DNA of 64,000 nucleotides. Origin: Azorinus chamasolen. Taxonomy: Eukaryota > Mollusca > Bivalvia > Cardiida > Solecurtidae. Positions 33,818 through 44,076 of this stretch are shown here, in pieces. Location: contig OY755240.1 of NCBI GenBank assembly GCA_963576725.1, positions 98,180,316 through 98,244,315 on the forward strand, given 5' to 3'. The position numbers and the translations under genes are program-made. A model generated the notes under the pieces. That model did no database searches, was not told the DNA's origin, and saw nothing but the letters and a program-made list of their open reading frames with translations. Position 1 is the first letter of the stretch. Every line of letters begins with the position of its first letter.

Positions 33818-34262
33818 TTACATTTATAACAGATGATAGGGAATTCTGAGTTGATTAAATATTCGGGAATAGTATTGTTTACCTTCTGATCACGAAATAA
33901 TACTTTGAATATCAATAAAATCGATACCTTTATTTAGGAAATGAAAATTCAGAAAATGCCTTTTATGTTCAGATTCTGTATTAATACGAGGACGAAAAAC
34001 ATGATGTGTGTAACTTTGTATAAGTGAGGCAGAATTAATTAACGGATCTATAATCAGCCTCTTCTTCTATGGACCTGAGACAGGAAAAGGGTAAAGACGA
34101 TAAACAAGATAAGATAGAATGTTTACCAGTTTGTTTAAGAATGGTATGTAAATCATGAATAGACATATTACGACGTAATACACGCTTAATATTACCATAT
34201 CTACGTCTACCATGTGATAGATGAGTTTCAGTCATTTTCTCTTTTTGCATTGCTACCGATGC
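33818..34262 (-). pseudogene. Naiad family B fragment, inverted
   Basis: Minus-strand B sequence before the CxC motif: HGRRRYGNIKRVLRRNMSIH, GKHSILSCLSSLPFSC, then THHVFRPRINTESE and KGIDFIDIQSIISRDQ-like remains. Inverted relative to the B piece on its left. Confidence 0.6.
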
Positions 34263-34264
34263 TT

Positions 34265-34905
34265 TCAAAGGATCTCCCACTTTCAGAATATATACGTACT
34301 TCACAACAGTAGGTGTTAAGTGTTTATGTTGTGGCCGTAAAAGTCGCCCTGTACTTCATTCTCAGTGTTGTTATATTTTCTGGTCATTCGGGATCATTAG
34401 TTTTGATGTTATAAGTTTTGAAAATTGAATAATGCTTAAGCCGGTGATAGGGGCGTGAGTAGTGTTGCACGTGTAATTACTACTCATGATCAGATTCAAT
34501 AAATGGAAAGGTAGTAAAGTCAAGCAGGCAAAGCCGCAACCACCACCAAAGACGCAACCACCACCAAAACACCGATAGATAGCATGACACACACACACAC
34601 AACCACACACACAACCACGCACCCAAACGCATACTCATAAGAGATGAACACAGAAAATACCAACAGACACACAAGAACTAGAGACAAACACTCCACACAT
34701 GAACAAAATAACAAGCACAAAAACGTAAGGCAAACAAAAGGAAGGGTAACAAAGAGGGTCGCGTCTTGGCACGGTCAGTAGCAAAACACCACTGGGGGTT
34801 TAAACCGGTTTACGGACGCCCTAACAAAACCGAGTCTGCAATTTTCTCTTTTGCATTGCTACTTTTGCTTTCGAAGGATCTCCCACGTTCAGAATATATT
34901 ACCTT
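34265..34905 (-). repeat. Delta repeat split by a beta insertion
   Basis: Delta halves 34265-34502 and 34827-34905 are interrupted by a beta module plus family B tail (34503-34826: beta, AAACCGGTTTA, GGGCGTCC). Shows that a tail-plus-module unit inserted as a mobile piece with no coding sequence. Confidence 0.65.
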
Positions 34906-34956
34906 TTTGTATGGTCATCACTGACATTAAACTATTCATTCTGCAGCGTAAATACA

Positions 34957-35223
<267 letters not shown>

Positions 35224-36546
35224 CTATAACTTGTTGTTTAGATGTTATTGACATTTCCTTTTTCCAGATTTGGGTAACATGGCGGGACCAGATCCGATCA
35301 TGATTACCAGACAAACACAGAAGGTAAATGGCCTTTAATGCAAAGAAAACTAATATTGAATATTTAGCATTTGGTCCATTACACCAGTCCTAGAATAAGA
35401 GTCGGAGAGGTTTTTACTACATTCGTGTCTTCTGTTTTATGTAAATATAACTCTTTACTCCAAAAATACGCCTTTCTACAGATTTGCAACAGAAAGTAAA
35501 TCCCTCTAGGGGCAGTCTGGTCAGGGTTTGCTATGTTTGCACATGACATAATAAAAACCAAAACCAGTTTCATTTTGGCATATTATCTAATGAATATTCA
35601 TGTAAGGAAAACGACATCACTCATGTTAATTGGACACATTTTAAACAGTCGTCGAACGCAGGAATGTTTGATCATGGCAGGAACTGTAGAATCAGATCTA
35701 CATGTAAAATGTATATTATAAAATAAACAACCAGAGCAGTAATAGTTATGCATACACCTTCTGGACAACGAGCTGCGTAGACCGATATCAGAGGACCCCT
35801 CGAGGCCCCTTGTTGCGAATCGGCACCGTTCGTTGACTAAAGTGTTATACAGGTAATGTACTTTACATGTCATGGTGCAATTATCTGTAACTACCCGCAA
35901 GGATAGTTAGTTTTTCACAGACATTCAGGGCAACATACTGTGTAGACCCATATCGGACGGTCCCTCGCTGGTCGCTGGTAGGAATAACACCGTTCATTAA
36001 CTGACTGAGCTTTCCGTTTGGATATTAAACTATCCACAGGTTTAAGGAAATCGGGTATAATAAAGTGTGTAGAACCATGCCAATGGGTCCCTTCGGTGCC
36101 CCTGATACACATCATCACAGTTCGTAACTACCATTTCATAAATAGATAGGTAAATTTTATTCAAGAAAAAGGGCATTTGCCCAACATACCACATACAAAT
36201 ATCATATTTACATGTAACAAACACATATCTCAATACAAATAAGTGAAATGTAGTTAAATGTAATATACATAAATCAATCAATAGTCAATGACGATCTTAA
36301 ATTCAAACATCTAAAGATCAATCAATTGGGAGCTAACAAAACACATCTACAAACTTTTATTTGAGTTATCCCCCTTTCATCGACTCTAAATATCTAAATA
36401 CGCTCAGTATAACGTCGTATAATGAGTTTACTATGCACCCAAGTTTCTACTAATAATTAGCGATATCAGTTAATATAATGTTAACTTCCGTAAATACTTT
36501 CAAGAGAGAAGGACATTGTATTAATTACCATAGTAAGTACTGTTCC
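35224..36546 (+). other. Non-repeat DNA with one possible exon
   Basis: 35268-35323 has an acceptor (TTTTTCCAG), an ATG at 35279 and a donor (AAG/gtaaat), encoding MAGPDPIMITRQTQK. It could be a first coding exon but nothing supports the rest of a gene. Degraded copies of the GTAGACC hairpin lie near 35780 and 35940. Confidence 0.25.
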
Positions 36547-36850
36547 TTATTTCAAATGCTTTAAAAATAAATAGCGGTTCCTAAGAGTGCCTTCACTTTC
36601 AGTTTTTAACTGTTCAATAAACTTCACCATATTTGGTCGTTTCCAATAATACTGTTTCATATACAATTTTCGCAAATTAGCATACAAAGGACATTCGAGC
36701 AGAAAGTGGTGTTCGTCCTCTAACTATTTGCATGACTGGCATTTTCTTTCATTATATGGAATTTTCTTTGGTTTGTGTCATCTTCCTGCTTCAACTTCTA
36801 ACCTATGTGCTGAAACACGAAAGCGAGTAAGTGTTATTCTAAACTATTTT
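36547..36850 (-). pseudogene. LINE ORF2 C-terminus, displaced
   Basis: Minus-strand FRITLTRFRVSAHRLEVEAG, then RKCQSCK, LEDEHHFLLECPLY and YYWKRPNMVKFIEQL, ending at a TAA at 36547. This is the Cys-rich C-terminal part of an APE-type LINE. It is the expected continuation of the ORF2 that breaks off at 44077 (QSYLNCI), so the two pieces are one LINE split by the Naiad block 36866-44072. TGA and TAG replace Trp-type positions, so it is dead. Confidence 0.7.
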
Positions 36851-36865
36851 ATACTATTCTAAAAC

Positions 36866-39151
36866 AAACTGGTAAACATTCTATGTTATCTTGTTTATCG
36901 TCTTTACCCTTTTCCTGTCTTAAGTCAATGGACGAAGAGGCTGATAAAATCTATATGCGTACAGATCCGTTAATTAATACTGCCTCACTTATACAAAGTT
37001 ACACACAGCATGTTCTTCGTCCACGTATTGATAAAGAATCTGAACATAAAAGACATTTTCTGAAACTTCAGTTCCTAAATAAAGGTATCGATTTTATTGA
37101 TATTCAAAGTATATTTCGTGATAAGAATGTAATCGATGCTATTCCCAAATATTTCATCAACTCTGATTCACCTATCATCTGTTATAAATATAATAAACCT
37201 ATTAGAAATGTTATTTTTAACTACAATAAAATTGTCTCTGACTTAAATATTGATGTTAATACCCCTATTTCTTGAGATTGTAGCATTTCTAGCTTTTGCT
37301 ATAAACCAGTTGGTCATGTCATTACTGGTAATTTTGATATCATTAAGGATATACGTCTCAGGACCCTCCTAACTAAAGGACCTAAATATAGATTACCTTC
37401 CCTTATTGATTTTGACGCTTGTCGAACTCATATTGCGGAAGCTATTAAAGAATTCTGCATCAAATGGTGTCGACAAGAACATGCTGATGTTAATGCCCTT
37501 TCGGATTGGAAGAAATGTATTTTCGATATTATTGATACGCGAATAACTTTTTACAAATCAAATTACCATCTTTTACCACCTCGACCTAGAGTTACATTTC
37601 GCTACTTGAAGAAAAACATTTCTAATTTTCATTCAGATTATGTTCTTGTTCCTGCTGACAAGGCATCAAACAATGTAATCATTATTTGAAGATTGTATTA
37701 TGTTGATGTTTTAAAGAAGGAGCTAACTGATTCAAAAACTTATATAACAGTTCAAACACCTGAAAAAGATATAGTCTCGGAACATGTAAAAATGTGCAAT
37801 AATTTTAAGTCTGGTCCTAACATAAAACAACATAAACTTTCTACTTTGTATTGGATTCCGATACTACATAAAAACCCTTATAAGTCGCGTTTTATTGCCA
37901 ACTCTAGCTGTTGTACCACTACTAAATTATCTATACTTTTGACGTCCTGTCTTACTACGATCAAAGAACATGTTAAACGCTACTGTGATAAAATATATGA
38001 AACTTCTGGTATTAATGTTTTTTGGTCCATAAAAAATTCAAATGATGTTTTAACAAAACTTGAAAATGAACAGTATAACATTTCTTTACTGAGCTCTTAT
38101 GATTTCTCTACACTCTATACTACTCTACCTCACTATCTTATAAAGGATAAACTTATTAAATTGATAGAAAAAACCTTTGCCAGAGAAAACAAAATGTTCA
38201 TTGCTTGTAATGTTCAACGTTCATTCTTTTCGAATTCAGAAGTTGAACATTACACAATGTGGACTTGCCTTGATGTTTGTAGATCTCTTACCTTTCTTTT
38301 AGATAATATATTTGTGCGTTATGGGGATACCATATATCGTCAAGTTGTTGGTATACCCATGGGTACAAATTGTGCCCCTCTTGTTGCAGATTTGTTTTTG
38401 TATTGCTACGAGAGGGATTTTATGCTTAGCTTAAAACCTGATACACAGACCGATATTGTTAATGCTTTTAATAAAACTTCAAGGTATTTAGACGATATTT
38501 TGAATTTAGATAATCCTTATTTTGATACTATGGTTTCTACCCAAAAGAACTGTCTTTAAACAAAGCTAATCAATCTGACATTAATGCTTCAGTTTTAGAT
38601 TTGAATCTTTCAATTACAAATGATAAAGTTTCGTCCAAAGTATACGATAAAAGAGAAGATTTAATTTTAAAATTGTTAATTATCCTTTTCTAGATGGGGA
38701 CGTGCCACGTTCTACATCTTATGGGGTTTATATTTCTCAACTTATTAGGTTTGCCCGAGCCTGTTCTTTGCTTGAAGATTTTAACAGACGTAATTTAGTT
38801 ATAACTGATAAACTTCTTAAGCAAGTTTACAGATATCACAAACTTCGGAAAACCTTTTCTAAATTTTATTATCGAAATTTACCTCTCATTAGTAAATATA
38901 ATTGCAATCTACGGACGTTACTGCGACAAGGCATTTCTCAACCAGAATTTTATGGGGATGTTATCTACAAACTTAGGAAAATTCGGGGTCATATCCATTT
39001 TCATGATTTGTTTATAAAACGCATTAAAACATATAAAAAGAAAGGTTATGATCCTATTATATTGCAACACACTGCATGTTTGGTTATCGACCATTTTACA
39101 GTCGGTAGCTACGCTTCCCTCTTTGCTTGCGCGATGACAGGCCGAGGGTAG
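36866..39151 (+). CDS. Naiad B reverse transcriptase with in-frame UGA codons
   Basis: One frame runs from 36883 to about 38540 with only two interruptions, both TGA: 37273-37275 (NTPIS-TGA-DC, first position of the CxC linker) and 37687-37689 (DKASNNVIII-TGA-RLYYVDV). Other family members have TGA at the same places, so I read them as selenocysteine. Motifs: YTQHVLRPRIDKES, GHVITGNFDI, KWCRQEHADVNALSDWKK, PADKASNN, STLYWIPILHKNPYKSRFIA, STLYTTLPHYLI, IPMGTNCAPLVADLFLYCYE, SRYLDDILNLDNPYF (RT active site). Two small deletions (about 38540 and 38664) break the frame in the thumb before the C-terminus at 39151 (TAG). The function would be reverse transcription primed at a nicked target. The GIY-YIG part is absent. 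Confidence 0.75.
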
Positions 39152-39157
39152 TACTCT

Positions 39158-39203
39158 ATGATGGTATACTCTTAAACTTGGATACAGGAGGAGCTTACCA
39201 GAC
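39158..39203 (+). promoter_or_regulatory. Candidate SECIS element (family B)
   Basis: Six bases after the TAG. ATGA, 12 bases, AAA; lower helix GGTA/TACC and upper CTCTT/AGGAG; 3' arm followed by AGAC. Compensated differences from families A and C support selection on structure. Confidence 0.6.
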
Positions 39204-39422
39204 TCATGTATTACCTTTTCCCTGTCGTGCCCTTAACGACTTACCTGCAGGTGCTCTGACTTCAGCAAAGTCATTGAGTACATATTTGACGGATTGTCAG
39301 TTATTATGCTATGTTTTACATGTTGTCCTGTGTTCACCGTCGTCTATGTTGTGGGTAAGTCCAGCGGGGATACCTTTATTTAAATATTTGTAAAGCTAGG
39401 GTGACTTTGAGAGAAGTGTGAG

Positions 39423-39733
39423 GTTAGGACGTCCGTAAACCGGTTTAAACCCCCAGTGGTGTTTTTGCTGCTGACCGTGCCAAGGCGGTACTCACTTTGT
39501 CACCCTTCCTTTTGTTTGCCTTGCGTCTATGTGCTTGTGGTTTGTTCATGTTGTGGAACGTTTGTCCCTGGTTCTTGAGTGTCTTTTGGTGTTTTCTGTG
39601 TTCATTTCGTGTGTGTGTGTGTGTGTGCGTTTGGGTGTGTGGTTGTGTGTGTGTGTGTCATGCTGTCTATCGGTGTTTTGGTGGTGGTTGCGTCTTGCAT
39701 GTGGCTTTGCCTGCTTGACTTTACTACTTTTCC
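39423..39733 (+). repeat. Family B tail palindromes and beta module
   Basis: GGACGTCC, GTAAACCGGTTTAAAC, CCCAGTGGTG...TGCTGCTG, ACCGTGCCAAGGCGGT, GT-rich body, then GCTTGACTTTACTACTTTTCC at the end. Confidence 0.7.
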
Positions 39734-40844
39734 ATTGTCAACTTTAACTCTTGCCGTGTTCAGATTGCGGAGGCTTTACAAATTTTTAGTATTAAATGGT
39801 GTCGAAGAGAACATGTTGAGTCTAATGCTCTTTCTTGTTGGAAAAAACTAATGTTTGATATAATTGATAAACGCATTTCCTTTTACAGCTCTAATAAACA
39901 CCTCCTTCCACCTAAACCTAGAACTTCTTTTAGACATCTTAAAAAGGGTTTACAGGATTTCCATTCAAAATACGTTTTTGTTCCTGCTGATAAGGCATCG
40001 AATAATGTTATTATTATTTGACGATTACATTATATTGATGTCTTGAAGCAGGAAATTATTAATACCAAGTCATACATTTCAGTTACCACGGACGAAAAGA
40101 CCATCATTTCAGACCATGTCAAAAAGTGTGAACAATTTGGAACCGATATTAAAATTACACAACATAAACTTCCTACAAGGTATTGGTTACCAAAACTACA
40201 TAAAAACCCATAAAAAGCGCGTTTCATTGCAAATTCTAGTTCATGTACAACTACTAAATTGTCTATACTTTTGACTTCTTGTTTAACGAAGGTAAAGGAA
40301 CATGTAAAATTCTACTGTGATAAGACTTATGAAAATTCTGGAATAAATCTCTTCTGGTCTATTAAGAACTCTTCAGAAGTCTTAAACAAACTTAAGAACA
40401 AAAGGTATCTTGCATCCACTGTAAGCACGTACGATTTTTCTACTCTGTACACAACTCTTCCTCATATTTTAATTAAGGATAAGCTTACTAACTTAATCCA
40501 GAAAGTATTTGCACGGGAAAAAACATCATTCTTGGCATGTAATACTGAAAAAGCTTTCTTTACTGACGAGCAAATGAAATATTACACCAATTGGACTTGC
40601 TCAGAAGTTTGCGAAGCACTTACCTTTCTTACCTTACATATTTGTACGTTATGGGAATGCTATATACCGTCAGGTAATTGGTATTCCTATGGGTACGAAT
40701 TGTGCACCACTTGTCGCAGATTTGTTTTTGTACTGCTATGAGAGAGATTTCATGTTGCGTTTGAATCCTCAATCACAAGAAGATGTTATAAAAGCCTTCA
40801 ATGAAACTTGTCGATATTTGGATGATATTTTTAACTTAGATATA

Positions 40845-41853
40845 GAGAATAATAGGTTAGTGCCGTAGATGGGACGCTTTATCCGACGAGGGGAGAAAAC
40901 GTTGAGGCGAGGCTTGCCGAGCCTCAACTGTTTTCTCTCCGAGTCGGATAAAGGCGTCCCATCTACGACACTAACCTATTATTCGATTTATCCAGTCAAT
41001 ATAGTTAAATGTCTTTTTTATAGACTCATAACACTCTTGAAATAATTTAAATTGAAAATGCAGTTTTTCGATCAACGGATCCCTCCCTTTTCACTTCCAT
41101 TTAGACGTAAACAGATCTAATGAGCTACCGCAGAGGAATATAGTTTCGATACTTGTATTACTAGAAGGGAAACGTGGTTGAATTTGAAAAATAAGATGAT
41201 TTGAATCGAGGGTCGATAAGTTATTTAAAACAGACATGATCTATATTCTTTGGTCAAATTCGAGTTACGTAGTCTCGGTTTCTATTTTTAGATTCTACCT
41301 AACGTCACTCAGAAATCGATGGAACTGAACAGGCTATATTTAGGTTTATGACTATCACCGCCCCTGTAAGAGTTTATCAATCAAATAATCATGAGAGTGA
41401 AAAGAAAACATTTACTATTTATCTGTCAATCTTTGCTTCCAGGTTTGATTTTATCAAAAACGGGTTTTACCAGCGGTGGATTAAATTAATAAAAGTGATA
41501 AATCAACATCATTTTGTATGTGGCCTCAGTGGCGTAATCGGTAAAGGCGACGTCTCTAGAGAGATTAGAATTAGTTTTTGTAGGATCAGGCGCGGGTTCG
41601 AATCCAGCTGTAGCCAATTATTTTTATTTTTTTCTCATTTGAATAATTCTTCTGGTGACCAAATAGATCTGTTAGATCTATTCCATCAACATGTTTATGA
41701 ATGTTTACAGAAAACTAAAATAGTTCCATGGTTATAGAATCATTACGCTTATCTACTAACCTAATAAACCTTCCACTACCGGAAGTAACCAAATAAACCT
41801 AAGTTTATTTGCACCCCCTTTATTATGTCACTAGAGAAGCCTGGTGACTGGAT
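40845..41853. mobile_element. Insertion in the Naiad C active-site box (foldback + tRNA-like)
   Basis: Splits RYLDDIFNLD from NPFFDAL. 40850-40985 is a foldback with arms AATAATAGGTTAGTG / CACTAACCTATTATT and GATGGGACGC / GCGTCCCATC. The middle holds a tRNA-like segment (41522-41615). The right end contains CTACTAACCTAATAAAC, a weak inverse of the left end. No transposase. Confidence 0.55.
41522..41615 (+). ncRNA. tRNA-like / SINE-head segment
   Basis: A-box-like TGGCGTAATCGGTAAAGG and a perfect B box GGGTTCGAATCC, the internal promoters of RNA polymerase III. GGCCTCA and TGTAGCC can pair at five of seven acceptor positions. The anticodon arm (TCTCTAGAGAGA) is not a normal tRNA arm, and the 94-base length would need a long variable arm. 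More likely a tRNA-derived SINE head or tRNA pseudogene than a working tRNA. Confidence 0.5.
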
Positions 41854-42508
41854 AAAACCCTTTCTTTGATGCTCTGATTCCTACAATGTATCCTAAAGAA
41901 CTGAAATTGAATAAAGCTAACCCGTCCGACAATTATGCAGCGTTTCTTGATCTAGACCTTAAAATTAATAATGGAATGATTTCTTCTAAAATATATGACA
42001 AAAGAGATGATTTTGATTTTAATATTGTAATTTTTCCTAATCTTGACGGGGATGTTCCCCGTGCTCCATCTTACGGGGTTTATATATCTCAACTTATTCG
42101 TTTGCTAGAGCTTGTTCATCTATTGACGATTTTAACAGTCGAAATCTCATTTTAACTGAAAAGCTACTTAAGCAAGGATATAAATACCATAAACTAAGAA
42201 AAACTTTCTCTAAATTTTACTATCGAAATCTCTCGCTTATTGGCAAGTACCAATGTAATCTCAAGGCGCTTCTGCGACACGGTATTTCACATCCTGAATT
42301 TTATGGTGATGTGATTTACAAACTTCGTAAAATTATTGGACATACCCATTTTCTCACTTTGTTCACCAAATGTGTTAAACAATTCATTAAAAAGGGATAT
42401 GATCCTGTAGTACTACAACATACTGCATGTTTGGTTGTGAACCCTTTTACAGTTGGCAATCACGCTGGCCTCTTTGCATGTACGCCGACAAGAAAGGTTT
42501 AGTACTCT

Positions 42509-42557
42509 ATGAAGGCGACCTCTTAAATCCAGAAATGGAAGGAGAACGTCGGATATC
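42509..42557 (+). promoter_or_regulatory. Candidate SECIS element (family C)
   Basis: Six bases after the TAG at 42500-42502. Same sequence as at 254-302. Confidence 0.6.
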
Positions 42558-42826
42558 TGTACTATTTTATTTTTGTCGTACCCTTTATTACTTTTCTACA
42601 GTTACTCTGTTTGCAGCTCAATCATTGAGTACACTAGCGATAGGTGGATACAGTATGTTCAATTAAATGTTTTTTCGTTATACATGCACTTTACCATTGT
42701 ATTTGCCGTCGCGGTTGTTGTAGATTAGTCGGAGAGGGGATACGTTTATTTACACCGTTTGTCTTTTAGGGTGGGGATGGAATAAGAGTGAGGTTGGGCG
42801 CCCATAAACCGGTTTAAGGTATTTCC

Positions 42827-43874
42827 GACAATGGCCGTTTGATTACTTTCTTTCAATTTGACCTTCATATTAAAAATTGATAAAATCTATATTTTAAACA
42901 ATTTTTCAGCAATTATTTTAATACAGTTATTAAGTAAAGGTCCTAGTGTAGTTCATAAATGTTAAACAACGTTTTTTAAGAATTAAATAAAAACTTTAAT
43001 TTTTACCTGAAAATATGCAAAAAAGAGGTGCCATATAACTCACTTTTCCAGATATTTCTTTTTTAAAAAAATATCAAAAGTTTCCTTCTAAATATCTTCT
43101 TTAGTGCTGTTGGTGTATCTATAAGTCCTTATTATATGATAAATGTTCCAATTTCACTTTTTCCCAGCACCACTTTTTTCAATCATAGCAAATCATACGA
43201 GGGACATTCAGTATGTAATGCAACTGATGGTTTATTTAAGAAACAAACAAATGGATTCCGAATTTTAACGCTTTCTTGAAATGGTTTTCCAGCCAAACCG
43301 CAGTGCATACGAGTAGAGCTGTTCAATGTACATGTACACTTTTAGCAATATTCATGTAACCGACCTACACATATTTTGTATCAGTGTAAAGGGTAGATAG
43401 TGAATTGAACGTGTATATAAAGGGATTAGCGGCCACGTGCAATGCATGGAAAACCGAGCGCTAGTTTCATTACATACTGAATAGCCCTCGTATGTTTGCT
43501 ATGATTGAAATATAGTGGTGTTGGGGAAAAGTTAATTTGGAACATTTATCATATAATAAGGACTTATTAATACATCAACAGGACTAAAGAAGATATTTGG
43601 AATGATTCTTTTGAAAGAATGTTTTAAAAAACAAATCTGGAAAAGTGAGTTATATGACACCTCTTTTTTGCATATTTTCAGGTAAAAATTAATGTTTTTA
43701 TTTAACTCTTAAAATGTGTTGTTTAACATTTATGAACTACAGTAGGAAATTTACTTCATAATTGTATTAAAATAATTGCTGAAAAAATGTTAAAAATATA
43801 GATTTAATCAATTTTAAATATGAAGGTCAAATTGAATAGAGGTAAACAAATGGCCATTGATGGAAATACCTTAA
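42827..43874. mobile_element. TTAA-flanked giant hairpin element
   Basis: Flanked by TTAA on both sides (CCGGTTTAA / TTAACCCCCC, contiguous in the copy at 31330), so inserted into the Naiad C tail with TTAA duplication. Ends GGTATTTCC / GGAAATACC. The two arms (about 42831-43195 and 43496-43870) are inverted copies over ~365 bp, with almost no unique centre apart from a nested mariner-type MITE. Non-autonomous, piggyBac- or Kolobok-like by target site. Confidence 0.8.
43197..43493. mobile_element. Mariner-type MITE
   Basis: TACGAGGGACATTCAGTATG at the left and its inverse CATACTGAATAGCCCTCGTA at the right, with TA at both flanks (CAAATCA-TACG / CGTA-TGTTTG). This is the end type of mariner elements. 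It sits at the apex of the TTAA hairpin element. Confidence 0.75.
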
Positions 43875-44072
43875 CCCCCCAGTGACTTTTGTCACTGACC
43901 GTTCCAAGGCGGTACTTCCATCTTCCTCCTATTGTATGTTTGTTTTGTCTTTGTGTGTCTCTTGTTGTTTTTTCTAGTTATGTACATTTGCTGTTTCCTT
44001 GTGTTGCTGTTCGGGCGAGTGTTTGTTCTGTATGTGGTGTTTCCTGCATGACTCATTTTTGTACTTTTAATG
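43874..44072 (+). repeat. Gamma 3' module
   Basis: CCCCCCAGTGACTTTTGTCA hairpin, ACCGTTCCAAGGCGGT hairpin, body, then CCTGCATGACTCATTTTTG end. Confidence 0.7.
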
Positions 44073-44076
44073 CAAT

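Larger units (their letters stand above)
36866..39733 (+). mobile_element. Naiad-type PLE family B, 5'-truncated copy with beta module
   Basis: Best preserved copy: linker and RT (36866-39151), SECIS-like hairpin, 3' UTR, tail GGACGTCC plus TAAACCGGTTTA (39423-39446), and beta module (39447-39733). The nuclease half is missing by 5' truncation. It is followed directly, in the same orientation, by a 5'-truncated family C copy, and the pair sits inside a LINE ORF2. Confidence 0.8.
39737..42502 (+). pseudogene. Naiad C reverse transcriptase, interrupted
   Basis: KWCRREHVESNALSCWKK, PADKASNN, TGA at 40019-40021 (site 3), STLYTTLPHILI, frameshift at IPMGTN (about 40680), CRYLDDIFNLD, insertion, then NPFFDALIPTMYPKELKLNK, frameshift near 42100, and the C-terminus to the TAG at 42500-42502. 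A TAA at the KNPYK position (40211) is a further lesion. Confidence 0.7.
39734..44072 (+). mobile_element. Naiad-type PLE family C, 5'-truncated copy with two insertions
   Basis: Begins inside the RT region (NSCR...FQIAEALQ) directly after the beta module and ends with the gamma module (43874-44072) at a LINE boundary. Interrupted by a 1 kb repeat-rich insertion in the RT active-site box (40845-41853) and by a TTAA hairpin element in the tail (42831-43870). The LINE boundary at 44072 independently marks the end of gamma as the element's 3' terminus. Confidence 0.75.

Noticed and set aside
36780..36800. TGA after EVEAGR in the LINE C-terminus as another selenocysteine
   Set aside because: The position is normally Trp in LINEs, a TAG also occurs nearby, and the copy is decayed.
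39497..39851. Overlapping open frames in all beta modules (e.g. VCVCVC and CLSVFWWW stretches), recurring at 11400, 33600, 53900 and 61600
   Set aside because: They recur because the repeat recurs; frames are not consistently kept between copies, and the GT-rich body explains the composition.
41522..41615. A functional tRNA gene
   Set aside because: The anticodon arm does not form a normal stem-loop and the acceptor stem has mismatches; annotated as tRNA-like only.
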